A DNA stretch of 64,000 nt from assembly GCA_902362865.1 (NCBI GenBank), contig CABIYE010000008.1, positions 46,968-110,967 of the forward strand, read 5' to 3'. The translations under genes and the position numbers were made by a program. This DNA comes from Clostridiaceae bacterium (GTDB taxonomy: Bacteria; Bacillota; Clostridia; Lachnospirales; Lachnospiraceae). Positions within the stretch are counted from its first letter, which is position 1, and every line of letters starts with the position of its first letter. Under the pieces are notes generated by a model. The model was given only the letters and a program-made list of their open reading frames with translations. It made no database searches and was not told the DNA's origin. Of this stretch, positions 43,613 through 51,249 are shown in pieces.

Positions 43613-43679
43613 AAAATAAGAACAGTCTGCGAAAATTGTATGCGGTAAAGCATAGAATTTCGTAGGCTGTTCTTATTTT
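43613..43679. terminator. Long bidirectional terminator hairpin
   Basis: Outer perfect arms AAAATAAGAACAG / CTGTTCTTATTTT (43613-43625, 43667-43679) extend inward with mismatches toward GCGAAA / TTTCGT. It ends both the symporter gene and the convergent aroB. Confidence 0.88.
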
Positions 43680-44733
43680 ATGCATGCATGATTTCTTTTA
43701 ATTGTTCGATTGTTACCGGATAAATCCTGCAGTCTCCAATAGCATATGGGAGAATTAAATCAATGGTTCCGCCTTTGCGTTTTTTGTCACGAAGCATAAC
43801 TTCATATAATTCCTCTGCAGAATAGGGGCAGTCCAGTGAGAAACCAAGCTTCAGAAGAGCATTGGTAATGTCATGGCTGCATTCTTTGCTGCAGATTCCC
43901 AGCTTTGCTGCTGTCTGGCCTGCCATGTGGATACCGATGGCAACAGCATGTCCGTGAGTTACTGCAAAATGGCTGCAGGCTTCTATTGCATGGCCAAAAG
44001 TATGTCCCAGATTAAGAAGTTCCCGTGTACCCCGGTCGAATTCGTCTTCAGATACAATTTCTCCTTTCATGGCGATACATGCTGCAACGATGTCATTGCA
44101 TGTATGTTCCAGTCCGCCATTCAGGATGGAAAGAAATAGTTGCCTGTCTCTGAGAATACCGTATTTGATGCTTTCTGCCACGCCGTCCAGGAAAATTTCT
44201 CTGGAAAGTGTGTGGAATACGTCTGTATCACAAAGCACGGCTTCCGGCTGCCAGAAAGTACCGGCAAGATTTTTACCTGCTTGTAGGTCTACGGCAGTTT
44301 TGCCGCCCACAGAAGAATCTACAGCTGCAAGCAGGGTAGTAGGAATTTGTAAAAATGAGATACCGCGCATATAGATAGAAGCAGCAAATCCGGTCAAATC
44401 GCCTACAACACCGCCGCCAAGGGCGACAAGATAATCGCTTCTGGTAATTTGCAGATTAGCAAGGTGTTCCAGCAGGGCACCCAGTAGGTTCCAGTTCTTA
44501 GACGTCTCTCCGGCAGGAATTTCATAAGTATATACCTGACACCCCGCAGAACGGAAAGAATCTGCAGTTATACTTCCATAAAGAGGCATTACGTTGGAGT
44601 CGCTGATGATGACTACGGATTTCCCGGATAAATGTTCAATAGCTTCGGTAAAAATATTTCCTGAGCGGGCAAGAAGCCCTGTCCCGATGTATACGGGGTA
44701 GGGCTTACCTGTCTGTATGATCTGTTTTAACAT
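43678..44733 (-). CDS. aroB: 3-dehydroquinate synthase
   Basis: Second enzyme of the shikimate pathway; NAD- and metal-dependent cyclisation of DAHP to 3-dehydroquinate. GGGVVGDLTGFAASIYMRGI (about residues 105-124), SVGGKTAVD, and the metal ligands in ESIKYG, NLGHTFGHAIE and HGHAVAIG are present. Full length, 351 residues. It overlaps the end of aroF by 7 nt. Confidence 0.97.
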   Translation of the reverse strand: MLKQIIQTGKPYPVYIGTGLLARSGNIFTEAIEHLSGKSVVIISDSNVMPLYGSITADSFRSAGCQVYTYEIPAGETSKNWNLLGALLEHLANLQITRSDYLVALGGGVVGDLTGFAASIYMRGISFLQIPTTLLAAVDSSVGGKTAVDLQAGKNLAGTFWQPEAVLCDTDVFHTLSREIFLDGVAESIKYGILRDRQLFLSILNGGLEHTCNDIVAACIAMKGEIVSEDEFDRGTRELLNLGHTFGHAIEACSHFAVTHGHAVAIGIHMAGQTAAKLGICSKECSHDITNALLKLGFSLDCPYSAEELYEVMLRDKKRKGGTIDLILPYAIGDCRIYPVTIEQLKEIMHA

Positions 44734-45728
44734 AATGCTGCAGCCACCTTATCGATAGATTTTTTCAGTTCATCGAATGCTGCAGGAGTCAGGGATTGCT
44801 GACCGTCGCACAGCGCACATGCCGGATTATTATGTACTTCGATAATCAGTCCGTCAGCTCCGGCAGCGATTGCCGCCCGTGACATTGGCGCGACAAGGTC
44901 AGCCTTGCCGGTTGCATGGCTTGGGTCTACAATCACCGGAAGGTGAGACAAAGATTGTAATACTGGGATGCAGGATAGATCCAGAGTATTTCTGGTAGCT
45001 GTCTCAAAGGTGCGGATACCGCGTTCGCACAAGATGACCTGTTCGTTGCCGCCGCTCATAATATATTCGGCGCTCATGAGTAATTCTTCTAATGTACTGG
45101 AGAGCCCCCGCTTTAATAAAATAGGCTTCTCTGTCTTGCCAAGTTCTTTGAGAAGCTCGAAATTCTGCATATTTCTTGCGCCTACCTGAATGATGTCCAC
45201 GTCATCGAAAAGCGGAAGCTGAGAGATATCCATAATCTCTGTTACAATTGGGAGTCCGGATTCTTTCTTAGCTTCCAGAAGAAGTTTAATGCCATCGGCT
45301 CTCAATCCCTGGAAAGAGTATGGAGAAGTGCGGGGCTTGAAAGCACCGCCGCGGAGAATTTTTGCTCCGGATTTTTTTACGTCCATAGCAACGCCGCAGA
45401 TCTGTTCTTCTGATTCTACAGAGCATGGGCCTGCAATGATTACAGGTTCTTTCCCGCCAATTACGGCATCGCCGACGGTAATAACGGTGTCTTCCGGGTG
45501 AAAGTTGCGGCTTGCTCTTTTATAGGGAGCCTGGATACGTTTTACAGCATCAACAATATGCATTGCCTCCAGTTGCTCCATATCGATATGCGCAGTATCG
45601 CCGATAAAACCAAGCAGAGTATCCATTGTACCTGTAACGGTGCATACAGAAACTCCCTGCTTTTCGGCCCATTCAATTAAGTGTTGCTTTTCAGCTTCAG
45701 TTGTAGAATTCTTTAATTTGATAATCAT
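44727..45728 (-). CDS. aroF: 3-deoxy-7-phosphoheptulonate synthase (DAHP synthase)
   Basis: First enzyme of aromatic amino-acid synthesis, joining PEP and erythrose 4-phosphate. This is the AroA-I-beta type: a ferredoxin-like regulatory domain (about residues 1-68) precedes the barrel, which has IIAGPCSVESEEQI, GAFKPRTSPYSFQGLR, LLKRGLSSTLEE, CERGIRTFE and VDPSHATGK. The N-terminal domain usually gives feedback control. In an operon with aroB. Confidence 0.97.
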   Translation of the reverse strand: MIIKLKNSTTEAEKQHLIEWAEKQGVSVCTVTGTMDTLLGFIGDTAHIDMEQLEAMHIVDAVKRIQAPYKRASRNFHPEDTVITVGDAVIGGKEPVIIAGPCSVESEEQICGVAMDVKKSGAKILRGGAFKPRTSPYSFQGLRADGIKLLLEAKKESGLPIVTEIMDISQLPLFDDVDIIQVGARNMQNFELLKELGKTEKPILLKRGLSSTLEELLMSAEYIMSGGNEQVILCERGIRTFETATRNTLDLSCIPVLQSLSHLPVIVDPSHATGKADLVAPMSRAAIAAGADGLIIEVHNNPACALCDGQQSLTPAAFDELKKSIDKVAAALC

Positions 45729-45773
45729 AATGTAAAACTCCTGTCTTCATGTAATTAAGTATAGTCTACTATT

Positions 45774-45802
45774 ATCATATTAAACTGTTGGGAATAAATC
45801 AA
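45774..45802 (-). promoter_or_regulatory. Candidate promoter of aroF-aroB
   Basis: Minus strand: TTGATT (45802-45797), 17 bp, TATGAT (45779-45774). It lies in the last codons of the SDR gene, so aroFB need not depend on that gene's promoter. Confidence 0.5.
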
Positions 45803-46523
45803 GTACCTGTCCGGTCATAACCTCTGGGGCATCACAGATTAGATAAAGAGCGGCCTTGCCCATACAGTCTGCGTTTCCCATCTTAATTTCATCTTGTCCA
45901 ACAGAATGATTATAAGCCCTTTGTCCCGGTGTGTCCAGTATTGTTGGAGCAATTGCATTACAACGGATACCGTACTCCTGTGCCTGGATTGCCGTGGTCT
46001 TTGTAAGAGTAACAATTCCGGCTTTTGCGCAGGCATATGCGCCCATCTGGGAAGCAATCCGTCCCATTCGGGAAGAAATGTTTATAATATTCCCTTTTTT
46101 CTGTTTGATCATTTCCGGAATGACCTTGTTTGTGCAGAGGAATGGAATTTTAAGATTGGTTTTGATAATCTGATCCCATTGTTCTTCTGACCAGTCCCAG
46201 ATTTTGATTGCCTGATTTTTCGTAATATCGTAGATTTCTTTGGGATAGCCCCCTGCATTATTTACTAGAATATCAATCTTTCCATATTTTTCAACAACTG
46301 CATCAACCATGGATTGAACCTGGGAAATGTCGGTTAAATCTCTGGAGAGGGCAATGGCATCTCCTCCGGCTTCCTTAATTTCTGCTACGGTCTGCTCTAA
46401 ATCTGATAATGTACGCGCTACAGCTGCGATTGATGCACCTTCCGCTGCAAGAGCCAGTGCAATTTCCTTGCCGATTCCTCTTCCAGCGCCGGTTACAATT
46501 GCAATTTCACCTTGTAATCTCAT
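45780..46523 (-). CDS. Short-chain dehydrogenase/reductase (SDR)
   Basis: An NAD(P)-dependent oxidoreductase of 247 residues. The cofactor loop is TGAGRGIGKEIA (about residues 11-22), NNAG at about 88-91, and the catalytic Ser-Tyr-Lys are in ISSRMGRIASQMGAYACAKAG. A basic Arg after the second strand (AVARTL) suggests NADP. An insertion YPKEIYDITKNQAIKIWDWS (about 93-112) is longer than in typical SDRs. Substrate unknown. Two CACTTTAAAGC repeats lie upstream. It resembles neither BaiA nor FabG closely enough to name. Confidence 0.85.
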   Translation of the reverse strand: MRLQGEIAIVTGAGRGIGKEIALALAAEGASIAAVARTLSDLEQTVAEIKEAGGDAIALSRDLTDISQVQSMVDAVVEKYGKIDILVNNAGGYPKEIYDITKNQAIKIWDWSEEQWDQIIKTNLKIPFLCTNKVIPEMIKQKKGNIINISSRMGRIASQMGAYACAKAGIVTLTKTTAIQAQEYGIRCNAIAPTILDTPGQRAYNHSVGQDEIKMGNADCMGKAALYLICDAPEVMTGQVLDLFPTV

Positions 46524-46557
46524 AAAAATCCTCCTATATTCCCACGAACGCTTTATT

Positions 46558-46591
46558 GCTTTAAAGTGACAAACATTCGCGCTTTAAAGTG
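46558..46591 (-). promoter_or_regulatory. Two direct operator-like repeats upstream of the SDR gene
   Basis: On the minus strand CACTTTAAAGC occurs twice (46591-46581 and 46568-46558), exactly 23 bp apart, about two helical turns. Each contains the 8-bp palindrome CTTTAAAG. Confidence 0.65.
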
Positions 46592-46744
46592 CTGAATTAA
46601 AAATATCATTTAAAATATACCATGTTTAAAAAAAAATGTCCATAGATTTTAAATCTCTTTCAGAAAAAGATGATGGAAACTGCAGTTCATATGTGATATG
46701 ATGGAGCAAGTGAAAATAGGATATTAAGAAGCAAAGGATGAATT

Positions 46745-48973
46745 ATGAGTATTTATGAAAAATTGAACGAACAGCAGAGGGAAGCTGTGTTTTATACGGA
46801 AGGACCGCTTCTGGTACTGGCAGGAGCGGGCTCGGGAAAGACGAGGGTTCTGACTCACAGGATCGCTTATTTAATAGAAGAGAAAGGAATCAATCCCTGG
46901 AACATTCTGGCGATAACTTTTACCAACAAAGCCGCAGGAGAGATGAGGGAAAGAGTAGATAATATTGTGGGGTTTGGCTCTGAGAGTATATGGGTCAGCA
47001 CTTTTCATTCTACTTGTGTTCGCATTCTGAGACGCCATATTGACAGGTTGGGATATGATACTAATTTTACAATTTATGACACGGACGATCAGAAGACGTT
47101 GATGAAGGATGTCTGCAAATATTTAAAGATTGACACCAAGATCTATAAGGAACGGAATCTTCTGGCTGCCATTTCTTCTGCTAAAAATGAAATGATTACA
47201 CCGCAGGAGTACCGTCTGCAGGCAGAGGGAGACTTTCATAAGCAGAAAATTGCATCCGTTTACGAAGAATATGAAAAACAGCTCCGGGCCAATAATGCGC
47301 TGGATTTTGATGACCTTCTTGTGAAGGCTGTTCAGCTGTTTCAGACACAGCCAGATGTGCTGGAATATTATCAAGAACGGTTCCGTTATATCATGGTAGA
47401 TGAATATCAGGACACCAATACAGTACAATTTATGTTGATTAGTATCCTTGCGGCAAAATACCGGAATTTGTGTGTGGTGGGTGATGATGATCAGTCTATT
47501 TATAAATTCCGAGGGGCTAATATTAAAAATATCCTGAACTTTGAGCAAGTTTTTGAAGACGCCAAGGTTATTAAGCTGGAGCAAAATTACCGTTCTACCG
47601 GGAATATTTTGAATGCTGCCAATGCAGTGATACGTAATAACAGAGGGCGGAAGGATAAGACACTCTGGACCGCGAATGGAGAGGGAGAGAAGATTTCTTT
47701 CCGGCAATTTGATTCTGCTTATGATGAGGCAGAATATGTGGTGGATGATATCCGTGAGCATGTGAAACAGGGAGAGTGTGCCTACAATGACAATGCAATT
47801 CTTTACCGCACGAATGCCCAGTCCCGTATGTTTGAAGAAAGATTTGTGACCGCAGGAATTCCCTATAAGATTGTCGGCGGCATCAACTTCTATGCCAGAA
47901 AGGAAATCAAAGATCTTCTGGCATATCTGAAAACCATTGATAATGGGCAGGATGATCTGGCAGTACGCAGAATCATTAACGTACCCAAGAGAGGAATCGG
48001 CCTCACCAGTGTCAACCGGGTTCAGGAGTATGCGGCGGCACGGGAGATTGGTTTCTATGATGCGCTCAGAGCTGTAGATTTGATTCCTAATATAGGAAGA
48101 GGAGCCTCGAAAATGGAATCTTTTGTTGCCCTAATTGAGCACTTTAAGGCAGAAGCAGAACAGGTGCGTATTTCTGAACTGTTGGAAGACATTATTGAGA
48201 TGACAGGCTATGTGGAAGAATTAAAGGCAGAAGGGGATGTGGAAGCAGAAGCCCGCATGGAGAATATCGACGAGTTGAAGAACAAGATTGCTGCCTATGA
48301 GGAAGCCTGTACGCAGAAAGGAGAGTTACCGTCTCTTAGTGATTTCTTGGAGGAAGTCGCCCTGGTTGCAGATATTGACAGTTTAGATGAAAATAGCGAT
48401 TACGTGATTCTCATGACATTACATAGTGCTAAAGGGCTGGAGTTCCCTCATGTATATCTGACCGGCATGGAGGATGGCATTTTCCCAAGTTATATGACGA
48501 TTACATCCGATGACCCGGAAGAAGTGGAAGAAGAAAGACGACTCTGTTATGTAGGGATCACAAGAGCAAAACAACAGCTGACTCTAAGCTGTGCCAGAAG
48601 GAGGATGGTTCGGGGAGAGACTCAGTATAACAAAATGTCACGGTTTCTGAAAGAAATACCGATGAAGCTTTTATCTACTGGAGCTGTATTCGAGCGGGAG
48701 GATAAGGAGGTAAAGATGCAGAATACTTACCGGCAGGCAAAACAAACATTTCAAACAAAAGCATTTTCCACGAAGCCGGTACAGCAATTTAAAGTAAGCA
48801 ATGGGAAAGGACCGGGATATGATGTGGGAGACCGGGTACGTCATATGAAATTTGGTGAAGGACTGGTAACCTCCATTACAGAGGGAGGAAGGGATTATGA
48901 AGTAACTGTTGATTTTGATACAGCAGGAACCAAGAAAATGTTTGCAGCATTTGCCAGACTTCAGAAAATTTAA
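46745..48973 (+). CDS. pcrA: ATP-dependent DNA helicase PcrA/UvrD
   Basis: SF1A 3'-to-5' helicase for repair and plasmid-type replication, 742 residues. NEQQREAV (Q motif), GAGSGKTRVL (Walker A, about residues 28-37), VDEYQDTN, GDDDQSIYKFRGA, QNYRSTGNIL, TLHSAKGLEF and VGITRAK follow in the normal order. The C-terminus (about 690-740) has the Tudor-like RNA polymerase-binding domain (GDRVRHMKFGEG). Full length. Confidence 0.97.
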   Translation: MSIYEKLNEQQREAVFYTEGPLLVLAGAGSGKTRVLTHRIAYLIEEKGINPWNILAITFTNKAAGEMRERVDNIVGFGSESIWVSTFHSTCVRILRRHIDRLGYDTNFTIYDTDDQKTLMKDVCKYLKIDTKIYKERNLLAAISSAKNEMITPQEYRLQAEGDFHKQKIASVYEEYEKQLRANNALDFDDLLVKAVQLFQTQPDVLEYYQERFRYIMVDEYQDTNTVQFMLISILAAKYRNLCVVGDDDQSIYKFRGANIKNILNFEQVFEDAKVIKLEQNYRSTGNILNAANAVIRNNRGRKDKTLWTANGEGEKISFRQFDSAYDEAEYVVDDIREHVKQGECAYNDNAILYRTNAQSRMFEERFVTAGIPYKIVGGINFYARKEIKDLLAYLKTIDNGQDDLAVRRIINVPKRGIGLTSVNRVQEYAAAREIGFYDALRAVDLIPNIGRGASKMESFVALIEHFKAEAEQVRISELLEDIIEMTGYVEELKAEGDVEAEARMENIDELKNKIAAYEEACTQKGELPSLSDFLEEVALVADIDSLDENSDYVILMTLHSAKGLEFPHVYLTGMEDGIFPSYMTITSDDPEEVEEERRLCYVGITRAKQQLTLSCARRRMVRGETQYNKMSRFLKEIPMKLLSTGAVFEREDKEVKMQNTYRQAKQTFQTKAFSTKPVQQFKVSNGKGPGYDVGDRVRHMKFGEGLVTSITEGGRDYEVTVDFDTAGTKKMFAAFARLQKI

Positions 48974-49065
48974 CAGAAAAAAGTAGTAATATCGGAGCGA
49001 TGGTGTTATAATAAATGAAACGAATTTTACTTGCACGGCAAGCAAAAGAAAGGATGTGTGGAAGC

Positions 49066-49311
49066 ATGAGCAAAATAGAAGAGATTATTACCGCATCAAA
49101 ATTGAATGATTTTATTCAGAAAAAAGAAGAAGAAGAAAAACACTGCAAGACAGTTCTTTGGATACTGGCAATTGTTGGAGTCGTTGCAGCAGTAGCAGCA
49201 ATCGCATATGCAGTATATTGTTTCTTTGCACCAGATTATCTGGAAGATTTTGAAGACGATTTTGAAGATGACTTCGATGACGATTTCTTTAATGATGATG
49301 ATCAGGTATAG
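49066..49311 (+). CDS. Small single-span membrane protein with acidic tail
   Basis: About 81 residues: a charged N-terminus (MSKIEEIITASKLNDFIQKK), one membrane span (about residues 29-51, TVLWILAIVGVVAAVAAIAY) and a tail made almost only of Asp, Glu and Phe (DFEDDFEDDFDDDFFNDDD). ATG 49015 is in frame too, but GGAAG lies near 49066. It resembles small Lachnospiraceae proteins with the same plan (I recall DUF4366-type annotations, unsure). Function unknown; lies between pcrA and rlmD. Confidence 0.65.
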   Translation: MSKIEEIITASKLNDFIQKKEEEEKHCKTVLWILAIVGVVAAVAAIAYAVYCFFAPDYLEDFEDDFEDDFDDDFFNDDDQV

Positions 49312-49342
49312 AACGGATTATAAAAAGATAGTATAAGGTAAG

Positions 49343-49480
49343 ATGGTGACGGTCTTTCATTCGATTAGGCAGAAAGCGGTAGCTGCGGCAAATCGTATGG
49401 GAGACCGTTTCGGCGCTTATGCCTGCCATGACAGACTTGGCTTTATAGAGAATAAAATGAATGGAAAGAAAAGAAGATGA
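49343..49480 (+). CDS. Small basic protein, 45 residues, coupled to rlmD
   Basis: An ATG at 49343 opens a 45-codon frame that ends in TGA at 49478-49480, overlapping the rlmD ATG (49477) as ATGA. AAGG lies 6 nt before it. The protein reads MVTVFHSIRQKAVAAANRMG then DRFGAYACHDRLGFIENKMN and ends GKKRR. It is basic and amphipathic, with one Cys and no membrane span. The 4-nt overlap and good codon structure support a real gene; it is too short for usual ORF cut-offs. Not assigned to a family. Confidence 0.6.
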   Translation: MVTVFHSIRQKAVAAANRMGDRFGAYACHDRLGFIENKMNGKKRR

Positions 49481-50856
49481 AAAAGGGACAGATATTAGAA
49501 GGGCTGATTGAAAAGGTAGAGTTTCCCAACAAAGCAATTGCAGCAGTGCCGGGGGAAGACAAAAAAATAGTTGTTAAGAACGGGATAATGGGGCAGAAGG
49601 TGCGAATTTCTGTCAATAAAGTGAAAAAAGAAATAGCAGAGGGTCGGCTGATAGAAGTATTAGAACCCGCCCCTGTTGAAATAAAATCTGCATGTCCGCA
49701 TTTTGGACAGTGTGGTGGATGTACTTATCAGAATCTGCCTTATGAAGAACAGATTAAGATGAAAGAAATACAGATAAAGAAAATGATGGATGCAGCAGTA
49801 AATGGGGACTATGTATGGGAAGGAATCAGGAAAAGTCCCTCTAAGAGCGAATATCGGAATAAGATGGAATTTTCCTTTGGAGATGAATATAAAGATGGCC
49901 CGTTGGCACTTGGGATGCATAAGAGAGGAAGCTTTCATGATATTGTAAATGTTACAGATTGTCAGATTGTGGATGGAGATTATAGGAAAATTCTTGCCTG
50001 CACTCTGGAATATTCCAGGGAGACAAAGCTGCCATATTATCACCGAATGCATCATGCGGGGTTTTTCCGCCATCTTTTGGTAAGAAAAGCCGTGAAGACA
50101 GGAGACATCCTGATAGACCTTGTAACGACAACAGAGCACAGTTTCCATACAGAATTTGGCGGAAAAGAATGGGCAGACCGTCTCTGTTCCCTGGAGCTGG
50201 ATGGTCAGATTGCAGGAATTCTGCACACAAAAAATGACAGCGTGGCAGATGTAGTAAAAGATGAAGGTACAGAAATATTATATGGACAGGACTATTTTTA
50301 CGAAGAACTTCTGGGGCTGCGCTTCAAGATTACCCCGTTTTCTTTCTTCCAGACCAATTCACTGGGAGCAGAAGTACTGTATGAACTTGCAAGAGATTAT
50401 GTCGGCGATACAAAAGATAAAGTTATCTTTGACCTTTACAGCGGAACCGGAACAATCGCCCAGATACTGGCACCGGTAGCGAAAAAGGTAGTAGGCGTGG
50501 AAATCGTGGAGGAAGCTGTAGAGGCGGCAAAAGAAAACGCGAAGCTGAACGGACTTGATAACTGTACATTTTGGGCAGGAGATGTCTTAAAGGTAATTGA
50601 TGAACTTGGAGAAGTACCGGATCTGATTGTGCTGGATCCGCCAAGAGATGGCGTACACCCGAAGGCGCTGGAGAAGATTACGAATTTCGGTGTGGAGAAA
50701 ATGGTTTATATTGCCTGTAAACCAACCAGCCTTGCCAGAGACCTGGAGATGCTGCAGGGCAGAGGGTACCGGGTGGAACGGATGGCGTGCGTGGATTTGT
50801 TTCCTTCGACTTATCACGTTGAAACAGTCTGTTTGCTGACACAAAATCTTGCATAA
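49477..50856 (+). CDS. rlmD: 23S rRNA (uracil-C5)-methyltransferase, TrmA/RlmD family
   Basis: SAM-dependent 5-methyluridine RNA methyltransferase, 459 residues. An N-terminal TRAM domain (about 1-60) precedes the 4Fe-4S cluster motif CPHFGQCGGC with a fourth Cys in TDCQIVD. DLYSGTGTIAQ is the SAM loop, LDPPRDGVHP the base-flipping motif, and the catalytic Cys is in VYIACKPTSLARD. The protein ends HVETVCLLTQNLA. The last 13 codons match the degenerate copies found downstream, so the 3' end is probably an integration site. Confidence 0.93.
   Translation: MKKGQILEGLIEKVEFPNKAIAAVPGEDKKIVVKNGIMGQKVRISVNKVKKEIAEGRLIEVLEPAPVEIKSACPHFGQCGGCTYQNLPYEEQIKMKEIQIKKMMDAAVNGDYVWEGIRKSPSKSEYRNKMEFSFGDEYKDGPLALGMHKRGSFHDIVNVTDCQIVDGDYRKILACTLEYSRETKLPYYHRMHHAGFFRHLLVRKAVKTGDILIDLVTTTEHSFHTEFGGKEWADRLCSLELDGQIAGILHTKNDSVADVVKDEGTEILYGQDYFYEELLGLRFKITPFSFFQTNSLGAEVLYELARDYVGDTKDKVIFDLYSGTGTIAQILAPVAKKVVGVEIVEEAVEAAKENAKLNGLDNCTFWAGDVLKVIDELGEVPDLIVLDPPRDGVHPKALEKITNFGVEKMVYIACKPTSLARDLEMLQGRGYRVERMACVDLFPSTYHVETVCLLTQNLA
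50819..50840 (+). repeat. rlmD 3'-end repeat, copy A (candidate att site)
   Basis: A 22-nt block in the last codons of rlmD, starting TTGAAACAGTCTGTTTGC. It matches 20 of 22 bases with copy C at 52926-52947. Confidence 0.7.
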
Positions 50857-51249
50857 TTGACATAGAAAAATATGTAAAAGCCACAAGATATTGTGGTCTG
50901 CGGAAACAAATAATTTGGCAAAACTAAGTGCAAAAAAGCCCGTAAATAAGGGCGATTAGGGGAGGATGGGGTTTTGCAAAATTGTTAATACTGGCCATGT
51001 GAAGCAGTCGCTCTGGTGTCGAGAAAAGCCCGGTAAATCAAAGATTTCCGCAGCTTTGGGGCAAAAAAGGATGTGTGTTTCAGTTTCCGTAGAATGACAA
51101 TGCGGAAACTGATTTACCCCAGGGGGTAAGATTTTCGGAATTGTCCAGATACATTTTGGCAAAAGGGATACTTTTTCGCAAAAGAAACGAATGTAATTAA
51201 GTTTGTGTTTCGATACTGATATTGCCGAGTAACAGAGGAGGAATGTTTT
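50857..51249. other. Intergenic scar region before the DUF4062-like gene
   Basis: A gap of 393 bp. It holds a small hairpin CCACAA / TTGTGG (50882-50897), a block GTTTTGCAAAATTGTT (50971-50986) similar to 53068-53083, and a degenerate C-terminal fragment of an RlmD-like gene (about 50993-51033, readable as GHVEAVALVSRKAR-stop if one base is restored). It also has a 24-nt repeat (51020-51043) and a 10-bp inverted repeat TCAGTTTCCG / CGGAAACTGA (51080-51089, 51103-51112). No intact gene. Confidence 0.65.
51020..51043 (+). repeat. 24-nt direct repeat, left copy
   Basis: Starts CGAGAAAAGCCCGGTAAATC and is identical to 52947-52970. Downstream of both copies the sequences stay loosely similar (TTGGGG then GTGTGTTT). 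Confidence 0.85.

Noticed and set aside
33986..46523. Bile-acid-inducible (bai-like) genes from the acyl-CoA ligase and SDR
   Set aside because: The genes are over 10 kb apart, in opposite orientation, and from memory do not resemble BaiB or BaiA beyond family motifs.
49343..49480. Structured non-coding RNA before rlmD
   Set aside because: The helix ACGGTCT/AGACCGT is real, but the ATGA overlap with rlmD and uninterrupted frame make a small gene more likely; kept as an alternative.
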